Source: Clostridiaceae bacterium
GTDB taxonomy: Bacteria; Bacillota; Clostridia; UMGS1883; JAAYMJ01
Direction: 5' to 3'
NCBI GenBank assembly: GCA_012521455.1
Contig: JAAYMJ010000360.1
Coordinates: forward strand, 1-12,959
DNA: 12,959 nt
Shown one piece after another: positions 7,620 through 12,959 of the stretch. The translations under genes and the position numbers were made by a program. A model generated the notes under the pieces. That model searched no databases. It was given only the letters and a program-made list of their open reading frames with translations, and was not told the origin of the DNA. Each line of letters opens with the position of its first letter. The stretch's first letter is position 1.

Positions 7620-7648
7620 ATTATAACAATACATAGCCTAAAAACCAA
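7620..7648 (-). promoter_or_regulatory. Promoter of the Na/Pi cotransporter gene
   Basis: On the minus strand TTGGTT (7648-7643) and TATAAT (7625-7620) are 17 bases apart, with TGT directly before the -10. The weak -35 is offset by the extended -10, the same TGTTATAAT seen at the GGDEF promoter. Predicted start is near 7612, a leader of about 23 bases. Confidence 0.65.
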
Positions 7649-7738
7649 TATGGCGATTTTAATAAATTCTTACTGTTTTTGGGGGATTTTTTATGAATAT
7701 ACACCATTCAGCGCGCCGGCAAACTGCATGCCCGGACA

Positions 7739-7836
7739 AAAGCCCTGATTTTTTGTTTTGAAAACAAGGCTTTCCCCTGCGCGGCGCAAGGAAGCCCTTG
7801 CTATGTGGTTTTAAAACACATATCCTAAAAAACCAC
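7739..7836. repeat. Cluster of inverted repeats in the 315-base SDR to Na/Pi intergenic region; likely terminator(s)
   Basis: Three hairpins crowd this stretch. Hairpin A pairs AAAGCC (7739-7744) with GGCTTT (7768-7773), with TTGTTTT/AAAACAA inside. Hairpin B (7765-7800) pairs CAAGGCTTTCC with GGAAGCCCTTG, one bulge in each arm, around TGCGC/GCGCA; on the minus strand it is followed by TTTT. A and B share bases 7765-7773, so they exclude one another. A third pairs GTGGTTTT (7805-7812) with AAAACCAC (7829-7836), overlapping the near-palindrome 7803-7821. One or more probably terminate the zinc operon. No gene is supported in 7590-7904; the rest holds the Na/Pi promoter and nothing else I recognise. 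Confidence 0.5.
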
Positions 7837-7904
7837 GGGATTTAATAAAAGGCGCTTTGCCCCTAAACACCCCAAATCTTTTAATAATGAGTTTTTTATA
7901 AAGC

Positions 7905-8681
7905 CTAATACTTCCTCGTCTTTTGGATTTTAGCCACAATCCTGCGGTTGAGTGTGCGGGGGGAGATTTTCCCCAAAGATACTAAAAGCTTATTCCCAAA
8001 GCCGTGGACCGCCACAACCTTGTTGTGTTCAGCCGCCCAAACCCCGTATTCTGCCACGTCCTTTGCCTTGACGCGCGAAAACGCCTTAAACAAATTGGAC
8101 TTTCCCAAATTTGCCGCGCTGGCAAAATTTGTGTTGGTGGGGCCGGGGCATAGGGCCATCACATGCACGCCCTTTGGTTTTAATTCCACATAAAGGCTTT
8201 CCGACAATGAAAGCACAAAGGCCTTGGTGGCGTAATACAAGGACATATAAGCCCCGGGAAAAAATGACGCGGTGGAGGCTACATTTATGATTTTGCCCCC
8301 GCCCTTTTTAGCCATCTTCTCTCCTATGGCTCTTGTAAGGAGGGTTAAGGCCAGGATATTTAAGTTTATCATGTCCTCAATTTTTTGCGCGTCGGAATTG
8401 ACAAACTCCCCAAAATCCCCAAAACCTGCGTTATTTATTAAAATTTTTATGTCCTCATCCTTTATTTTTCCCAAAAAATCTTTTACCTCTTGTGGCTTTG
8501 ACAAATCCGCCCTGTGGGTTTTAACCTCAATTTGATACTTTTCCAATTCCTCTTTAATCTTTTTTAGCTCTTCTTCCCTTCTTGCGGCTAAAATCAAATT
8601 TTCTTTCTTTTTAGCATAAATTTTTGCAAACTCAAGCCCGATTCCGCTGGTGGCGCCTGTAATTAATACAAAACTTTTCAT
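7905..8681 (-). CDS. Short-chain dehydrogenase/reductase, substrate unknown
   Basis: A 258-residue classical SDR of the YqjQ/DltE-like group, an NAD(P)-dependent oxidoreductase. It shows the cofactor motif TGATSGIG (8-15), ARR after the second strand (33-35) suggesting NADP preference, NNAG (83-86), the catalytic S136, and Y149xxxK153. The PG motif (CPGPTNT) after the fifth strand is also present. The tail (about 230-258) is basic. The ATG at 8681 lies two bases after the zur stop codon, and its AGAGGGGG ribosome site is inside the end of zur, so translation is probably coupled and it is the last gene of the zinc operon. The link of an SDR to zinc uptake is not explained by any motif I see; it may simply be zinc-responsive. 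The substrate cannot be told from sequence. Confidence 0.85.
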   Translation of the reverse strand: MKSFVLITGATSGIGLEFAKIYAKKKENLILAARREEELKKIKEELEKYQIEVKTHRADLSKPQEVKDFLGKIKDEDIKILINNAGFGDFGEFVNSDAQKIEDMINLNILALTLLTRAIGEKMAKKGGGKIINVASTASFFPGAYMSLYYATKAFVLSLSESLYVELKPKGVHVMALCPGPTNTNFASAANLGKSNLFKAFSRVKAKDVAEYGVWAAEHNKVVAVHGFGNKLLVSLGKISPRTLNRRIVAKIQKTRKY

Positions 8682-8683
8682 AA

Positions 8684-9100
8684 CTACCCCCTCTTTTTAT
8701 TGCATTTGTCGCAGTAGCCGTACATTTCAAGCCTGTGGCCGGTTATGTAGAATTTTTCGTCCTTTACGGTCGGGATAAAACTTTCCATGGGGCAAAGGTC
8801 AATTTCCAAAATCTTTTTGCAGGATAAGCACCTTGCGTAGTGGGTGTGCTTATGCTTGTTTAGCTCATAGGTGGCCTTCTCTTCGCCAAAAAAAGTGTTT
8901 TTAATCACTATCCCTTTTTCGGTGAAAATCTCCAAAATCCTGTAAATTGTTGAAATCCACATCTTTACGCCTTTTTCGTTCACCCTGTTTAAAATCTCCA
9001 TGGCGTCAATCGGGCTGTTTGCTTCTTCTAAAACTTCCAAAACGCACTTTCTTTGCTTTGTGTTTTTTATCCCCTGTTGGGAAAGATTGATTTTGCTCAT
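8684..9100 (-). CDS. zur: Fur-family repressor, probably zinc-responsive (Zur)
   Basis: A Fur-family metalloregulator of 138 residues from the chosen start. The winged-helix DNA-binding domain comes first, with recognition helix around ISTIYRILEIF (49-59). The dimerisation domain follows, with the HKHTHY cluster (83-88), CLSC (91-94) and CDKC (130-133); the two CxxC pairs form the structural zinc site of the family. A GTG at 9109 would add three residues, but AAGGTG lies six bases before the ATG at 9100 and fits that start better. It sits in the znuACB transcript, 15 bases after znuB, and a Fur-type inverted repeat lies in the znuA leader, so the simplest reading is zinc-dependent autorepression. 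Fur, PerR and Zur cannot be separated for certain by sequence; the Zur call rests on context. Confidence 0.82.
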   Translation of the reverse strand: MSKINLSQQGIKNTKQRKCVLEVLEEANSPIDAMEILNRVNEKGVKMWISTIYRILEIFTEKGIVIKNTFFGEEKATYELNKHKHTHYARCLSCKKILEIDLCPMESFIPTVKDEKFYITGHRLEMYGYCDKCNKKRG

Positions 9101-9115
9101 TTCTTTCACCTTGTT

Positions 9116-9910
9116 TTAAGATTTTCTTTTTATAAAAAATAACATTACCAAAACTAAAACCGCGATTAACACTATTGTCCCGCCGGGCTTTAAGGGTAAA
9201 TAAAAGGACATCAAAAGCCCCGCTGACATAAATATTGCGGCAAAAAAGATGGAAAAAAGAAGGGTTTGCCTAAAACTTTTTGCCACTTGCATTGCGCAGA
9301 TTACGGGAATGACCATAAGGGAGGATACAATTAGCGCGCCCACCGTGCGGGAGGCGACGGATACAGTTACCGCGGTAAGTATTGTGAAGATAAAATTCAC
9401 AAGATACACATTTACCCCCGCCATTTTTGCCTGCTGCTCGTCGAAGGAAACAAGGAATAATTCCCTGTACAAGAACAAAAACGCCAAAATCACAAAAAAT
9501 GAAACCCCTAAAACCAGTTTTACTTCAAAGTCGGGTATGGACACAATGGAGCCAAAGAGAAAACTGTTAAAATCGGTGGTGCTTTTCACAAAGCCCGACA
9601 ATACCCCCGCAAGGCCCACGCCTAAAGACATGACCACCGCGATTGACACTTCCTGATATTTTGGAAGCTTTCTCCTTATTGCTTCAATTAAAAGAGCCGA
9701 TATAACGGAGGCAAGAATTGCAAAAAATATGGGGTTTGCGCCAAAAATAAGCCCCATGGCAACGCCTGAAAGGGAGGAATGGCTGAGGGCGTCGCCAATC
9801 ATGGAAAGGCGTTTTAACACAACTACCAGCCCTATCATGGGAATGATAACCGATAGTGTCATCCCTACCAAAAAGGCTTTTTGCATAAATTCATACTGAA
9901 AAATGTTCAT
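9116..9910 (-). CDS. znuB: Zinc ABC transporter, membrane permease
   Basis: A 264-residue ABC-3 family permease with about eight hydrophobic segments, the membrane channel of a zinc (or manganese) importer. Characteristic stretches are MIGDALSHSSLSGVA (about 37-51), the cytoplasmic RRKLPKYQEVSIAVVMSLG, FGSIVSIP, and the DEQQAKMAGV cytoplasmic loop (about 157-166) that contacts the ATPase. Length is typical. The ATG at 9910 has AGGAAGGA upstream, and only 17 bases separate it from the znuC stop. Its metal is inferred from ZnuA and the neighbouring regulator. Confidence 0.92.
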   Translation of the reverse strand: MNIFQYEFMQKAFLVGMTLSVIIPMIGLVVVLKRLSMIGDALSHSSLSGVAMGLIFGANPIFFAILASVISALLIEAIRRKLPKYQEVSIAVVMSLGVGLAGVLSGFVKSTTDFNSFLFGSIVSIPDFEVKLVLGVSFFVILAFLFLYRELFLVSFDEQQAKMAGVNVYLVNFIFTILTAVTVSVASRTVGALIVSSLMVIPVICAMQVAKSFRQTLLFSIFFAAIFMSAGLLMSFYLPLKPGGTIVLIAVLVLVMLFFIKRKS

Positions 9911-9927
9911 AAGATATTCCTTCCTCT

Positions 9928-10632
9928 TTACGGGTGTTTGTGCTTGTGGAAAAGCTCATGCTCAATCTGCTTTCTGTCAAGCTCAACAAGTGAGCCTTCT
10001 TCAAGGCACAGTACCCTTTTTGAAAAATTTGACGCCCTGAGTAAGTCATGGGTCACCATGAGTATGGTCAGGTTTTCTTTTTCGTTTAAATCTTTTAATA
10101 AGCCGTACAGGTTTTGGGACGCCTCCTGGTCCACCCCCGCCATGGGCTCATCCAAAATCAGGATTTCAGGGTTTGCCGCAAGGGTTCTTGCAAGCATTAC
10201 CCGCTGTTTTTGCCCACCTGATAGCTTGCCAATCAATGATTTTTCCAAATCCAATACGCCTAATTTTGAAAGGTATTCCCTTGCAATTTTTTTGCGTTCT
10301 TTCATTCCTATTTTTTGGGAATAAAGTCCTGATGTTGCTATCTCCAAAACCGTGGCGGGGAAAGAGTCAAGGTTTAATATGGCGTTTTGCGGAACATAGC
10401 CGATTTTTTGCCAGCCTTTGAATTTTTCAATATCTTCCCCGAAATACAAAATGGCGCCCCTTTGGGGTTTTATTATGTTTAACAAAAGTTTCAAAAGGGT
10501 GCTTTTCCCTGCCCCGTTTGAGCCGATTATGCTCAAAAAATCCCCCTTAGAAACCGTAAAACTTACATTTTTTAAAATTTCCTCGTCAGTATATGAAAAG
10601 CTCAAACCTAAAACTTCAATTATTTTTTCCAT
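9928..10632 (-). CDS. znuC: Zinc ABC transporter, ATP-binding protein
   Basis: A 234-residue ABC ATPase that powers the importer from the cytoplasmic side. Walker A is GSNGAGKST (37-45), the Q-loop is at Q82, the signature is LSGGQKQR (137-144), Walker B is ILILDEP (157-163) and the H-loop histidine is H195. The C-terminus ends in the histidine-rich HELFHKHKHP, which could bind metal; such tails occur in zinc-importer ATPases. The ATG at 10632 has AAGGGGTG upstream, which overlaps the end region of znuA, and the gap between the two genes is ten bases. It is the second gene of the operon. Confidence 0.93.
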   Translation of the reverse strand: MEKIIEVLGLSFSYTDEEILKNVSFTVSKGDFLSIIGSNGAGKSTLLKLLLNIIKPQRGAILYFGEDIEKFKGWQKIGYVPQNAILNLDSFPATVLEIATSGLYSQKIGMKERKKIAREYLSKLGVLDLEKSLIGKLSGGQKQRVMLARTLAANPEILILDEPMAGVDQEASQNLYGLLKDLNEKENLTILMVTHDLLRASNFSKRVLCLEEGSLVELDRKQIEHELFHKHKHP

Positions 10633-10642
10633 AGGGCACCCC

Positions 10643-11545
10643 TTAATTAAATGACCTAAGTATCGCGTCCAAGTTCTTTTTCATTACGGATAAATAGTCC
10701 TCGCCGCTATTTACCTGCTCACCAGTCAAAGTCTCCAATGGGTAAAGCGTGTCGGTTTTTCCGCCGATTTCTTTTGCGATTGTTTCGGAAATTTTTGAAT
10801 TCAGGGCCTCTTCATAAAAAATGGTGTTAATATTGTTGTCAAGGGCAAATTGGACAATCTGGCTCATTTTTAACGGGTTTGGCTCATCGTCAGCGTTTAT
10901 GCCCCTGATTGGCACCTGGTTTAATCCAAATTCTTTGCACAAATACCCAAAGGCGTCGTGGGACACTATAATGCTGCGGTTTTTATAACCTTTGAATTTT
11001 TCTTTATACTCATTGTATAAATCCTCAAATTCAGCTTTGTATTTTTGGTAATTGTTCTCATAATACATGGCGTTTCCGCCATCAAGCCGTGAAAAAATGT
11101 CTTTGATGTTTTCCAAATTCTTTATGGCGTTTTTTATGCTAAGCCATGTATGGGGGTCGTGGGTTTCTTCTTCGTTTTCAAAAATTAAATCCAAATTGTA
11201 TGAGGCGTCAAAAAACACCAAATCCTTGTTTTCCACGGATTGTTTTAGTTTTTCCAAAAACCCCTCGTATCCCGCGCCGTTATAGATTAATATGTCCGCC
11301 TTGTTTAAATCTATGATATCGGAAACCGACGGTTCATAGTGATGTGTGTCTTCCCCGAAGGGGATTAAGTTTTTTACCTCCACTTTCTCCCCGCCAATTT
11401 TTTTGGCAAAGTCATACATGGGGTAAATTGTTGTGTAAACTTTTAGCTTGTCACCTTTTTGCGCACTGTTTGCCCCGCAGGATGTTAGCATAAAAACAAG
11501 CGTAAATACAATCATAATAATAGCAAGTTCTTTTTTTGCTGCCAT
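10643..11545 (-). CDS. znuA: Zinc ABC transporter, substrate-binding lipoprotein
   Basis: A cluster A-I metal-binding lipoprotein of 300 residues from the chosen start. A hydrophobic signal ends in the lipobox LTSC, so the mature protein should begin at C23 and be lipid-anchored outside the membrane. Likely metal ligands are H68 (DTHHYEPS), H132 (DPHTWLS) and H196 (VSHDAFGY). Histidine as third ligand favours zinc; manganese-specific relatives usually have Glu there. The histidine-rich loop of many ZnuA proteins is reduced here to ENEEETHDPH. Two ATGs are close together; AAAGGA is too near the one at 11551 but about eight bases from that at 11545, so I chose the latter. It is first in the znuA-znuC-znuB-zur-SDR transcript. 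Confidence 0.92.
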   Translation of the reverse strand: MAAKKELAIIMIVFTLVFMLTSCGANSAQKGDKLKVYTTIYPMYDFAKKIGGEKVEVKNLIPFGEDTHHYEPSVSDIIDLNKADILIYNGAGYEGFLEKLKQSVENKDLVFFDASYNLDLIFENEEETHDPHTWLSIKNAIKNLENIKDIFSRLDGGNAMYYENNYQKYKAEFEDLYNEYKEKFKGYKNRSIIVSHDAFGYLCKEFGLNQVPIRGINADDEPNPLKMSQIVQFALDNNINTIFYEEALNSKISETIAKEIGGKTDTLYPLETLTGEQVNSGEDYLSVMKKNLDAILRSFN

Positions 11546-11565
11546 AATCATTTCCTTTCTTTACT

Positions 11566-11580
11566 TGCGATTTATTCGCA
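11566..11580. promoter_or_regulatory. Fur/Zur-type operator in the znuA leader
   Basis: TGCGATTTATTCGCA is a 15-base inverted repeat: the five outer pairs are perfect, and six of seven pairs match when read in the 7-1-7 layout of Fur-family boxes. It lies just downstream of the predicted znuA start of transcription (about +5 to +19), where a bound repressor would block elongation or open-complex formation. The regulator gene in the same operon is the obvious candidate to bind it; the half-site differs from the Bacillus Zur consensus. Confidence 0.55.
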
Positions 11581-11591
11581 TTTGCATTTAG

Positions 11592-11620
11592 ATTATATCC
11601 CTATAATTTTCCTTTGTCAA
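11592..11620 (-). promoter_or_regulatory. Promoter of the zinc operon
   Basis: On the minus strand a perfect TTGACA (11620-11615) and a perfect TATAAT (11597-11592) are separated by 17 bases. Predicted start is near 11585, giving a leader of about 40 bases that contains the inverted repeat. Such a fully consensus promoter suggests strong expression when repression is lifted. Confidence 0.85.
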
Positions 11621-11687
11621 TTGAAATTTACATAACACCTTTTTGTATGCTTTTTAATAATCTAATAATGATAAAAAAACCTTTATA

Positions 11688-11716
11688 TTGACAAATTAAA
11701 GCAGTAGAGGTATAGT
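11688..11716 (+). promoter_or_regulatory. Promoter of metK
   Basis: TTGACA (11688-11693) and TATAGT (11711-11716) are 17 bases apart. Predicted start is near 11723, leaving a leader of about 33 bases. That is too short for an S-box (SAM-I) riboswitch. A perfect 5-1-5 palindrome (GTATA-G-TATAC, 11710-11720) overlaps the -10 and could be an operator, though in AT-rich DNA it may be chance. Confidence 0.75.
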
Positions 11717-11738
11717 ATACTCATATGGATTAGGTATT

Positions 11739-11746
11739 AAAGGAGG
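11739..11746 (+). promoter_or_regulatory. Ribosome binding site deciding the GTG start of metK
   Basis: AAAGGAGG stands nine bases before the GTG at 11756. No in-frame ATG is near, and the protein begins [17 protein letters not shown], the normal N-terminus of the family, so the GTG start is secure. Confidence 0.88.
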
Positions 11747-11755
11747 CAAAAAAAG

Positions 11756-12931
11756 GTGAAGAGATTTTTCACGTCAGAATCGGTTACTGAAGGGCATCCT
11801 GATAAAATCTGTGACCAGATTTCTGATAGTGTTCTGGACGCAATATTGGCAAAGGACAAATACGCCAGGGTGGCCTGCGAAGTTTCCGTTGCCACCGGCC
11901 TTGTTTTAGTTTTTGGAGAGATAACAACGGATTGTTATGTTGATATACCAAAAATTGCCCGGTCTACAATCGAGGAAATCGGGTACAACCGCGCGAAATT
12001 TGGTTTTGACTATGAAAACTGCGCGGTGCTAAACTGCATAAACGAGCAATCCCCTGACATTGCAATGGGTGTGGATAAATCCTTGGAAGCAAGAATGGGC
12101 GAAAGCGACGGCCTGGACTACGGCGCGGGCGACCAAGGGATGATGTTTGGTTTTGCCTGCGATGAAACAAAGACCTACATGCCCATGGCAAGCTACTATG
12201 CCCACGGCCTGGCAAAAAGGCTTGCAAAAGTGCGCAAGGACAGGACACTTCCCTATCTCAGGCCCGACGGTAAAACCCAGGTTACAATTGAGTATGACGG
12301 GGATATCCCAAAGAGGGTTGACACCATTGTAATTTCAGCCCAGCACGCGCCCGAGATTGAATTGGCGCAAATTAAGGAAGACATGATAAACCATGTGATT
12401 AAAGCCGTAATTCCCGCTGAATTGATAGATGAAAACACCAAATATTTCGTAAATCCCACGGGCAGGTTTGTAATCGGCGGACCCCATGGGGATTCGGGCT
12501 TGACAGGAAGAAAAATTATTGTGGACACATACGGCGGCTATGCCCGTCACGGCGGCGGGGCTTTCTCTGGAAAGGACCCCACAAAGGTGGACAGGTCCGC
12601 TTCCTACATGGCAAGGTATATCGCGAAAAATATTGTGGCAGCGGGACTTGCTAAAAAATGCGAAATCCAGGTTGCCTACGCGATAGGTGTTGCAAAGCCT
12701 GTTTCAATGTTTGTTGAAACCTTCGGCACAGGTAAAATCAGCGATGAAAAGATTGTGGAAATTATCAAAAAGCATTTTGATTTAAGGCCCGCGGCAATTA
12801 TTGAAAAACTCGACTTAAGAAGGCCCATTTACCGTCAAACCGCGGCATACGGGCATTTCGGCAGGGACGACATCGATCTTCCGTGGGAAAAACTGGATAT
12901 GGTTGACACTTTAAGAAATTACCTAAAATAG
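11756..12931 (+). CDS. metK: S-adenosylmethionine synthetase
   Basis: A complete 391-residue methionine adenosyltransferase that makes S-adenosylmethionine from methionine and ATP in the cytoplasm. Family motifs are all present: GHPDK (13-17) in the ATP site, [10 protein letters not shown] (123-132), the [13 protein letters not shown] segment (241-253) with the following DTYGG, and the phosphate-binding [14 protein letters not shown] (266-279). Length is typical and the frame is clean to the TAG. It is divergent from znuA and has its own promoter and a GTG start. No terminator is visible in the 28 bases that remain before the window ends. Confidence 0.97.
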   Translation: MKRFFTSESVTEGHPDKICDQISDSVLDAILAKDKYARVACEVSVATGLVLVFGEITTDCYVDIPKIARSTIEEIGYNRAKFGFDYENCAVLNCINEQSPDIAMGVDKSLEARMGESDGLDYGAGDQGMMFGFACDETKTYMPMASYYAHGLAKRLAKVRKDRTLPYLRPDGKTQVTIEYDGDIPKRVDTIVISAQHAPEIELAQIKEDMINHVIKAVIPAELIDENTKYFVNPTGRFVIGGPHGDSGLTGRKIIVDTYGGYARHGGGAFSGKDPTKVDRSASYMARYIAKNIVAAGLAKKCEIQVAYAIGVAKPVSMFVETFGTGKISDEKIVEIIKKHFDLRPAAIIEKLDLRRPIYRQTAAYGHFGRDDIDLPWEKLDMVDTLRNYLK

Positions 12932-12959
12932 CACACTCACCCCGTTTATCATATATTGA

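Noticed and set aside
7693..7761. A 22-codon plus-strand reading frame after GGGGGA in the 315-base intergenic region
   Set aside because: It is very short, has no recognisable sequence, ends inside hairpin A, and its GGGGGA may be chance; nothing else supports translation.
11717..11755. SAM riboswitch upstream of metK
   Set aside because: The leader from the predicted start of transcription is only about 33 bases and holds no multi-helix structure or terminator.
1..12959. Genome-wide reassignment of TGA to Trp or Gly
   Set aside because: All other genes run without in-frame TGA and use TGG for Trp and ordinary Gly codons; only one TGA occurs inside a gene.

Overview
The window looks like a chromosomal segment of a low-to-moderate GC, Gram-positive-type bacterium, most likely a clostridial Firmicute. 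The grounds are strong purine-rich Shine-Dalgarno sites, TTGACA/TATAAT promoters with 17-nt spacers, GTG as well as ATG starts, and the gene families present (DUF1015, a PocR-domain diguanylate cyclase, a Na/Pi cotransporter with a PhoU tail, a zinc-uptake operon with its own Fur-type regulator). I see no insertion sequence, phage gene, tRNA, rRNA or CRISPR array. Every intergenic stretch is short and mostly explained by promoters and hairpins.

Layout. At the left end a DUF1015 gene (+) converges on an exonuclease III gene (-), and one shared hairpin terminates both. Next on the minus strand is a probable three-gene transcript: a PocR-GAF-PAS-GGDEF protein, galE, and a small membrane DUF2500 protein. 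It has a promoter with an extended -10 upstream and a hairpin terminator after the last gene. Upstream of it, also on the minus strand, is a Na/Pi cotransporter-PhoU gene that is full length except for one in-frame TGA. Further upstream is a compact minus-strand operon in the order znuA-znuC-znuB-zur-SDR, driven by a consensus promoter with a Fur-type inverted repeat just downstream of it. The metK gene runs divergently (+) from znuA and ends 28 bases before the window edge.

How the parts work together. ZnuA, ZnuC and ZnuB form a zinc importer, and the Fur-family protein in the same transcript probably represses it through the inverted repeat in the znuA leader, as zinc autoregulation. The GGDEF protein should make cyclic di-GMP in response to a small ligand sensed by PocR. 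Its transcript carries GalE, which supplies UDP-galactose for surface polysaccharide, so a link to envelope or matrix output is plausible but inferred. Exonuclease III and MetK are housekeeping functions.

The most interesting item is the TGA at 6882-6884. It lies inside the second signature repeat of the Na/Pi transporter, exactly where the first repeat has GT-T-VTA. From memory many clostridial homologues have Cys at this place. Selenocysteine, an opal-suppressing tRNA, a recent nonsense mutation and a sequencing error all remain possible. A hairpin sits at about the right distance downstream for a bacterial SECIS but lacks the expected loop guanine. None of the 12 genuine stop codons in the window is TGA, which fits low use of TGA as a stop but is too small a sample to prove anything.
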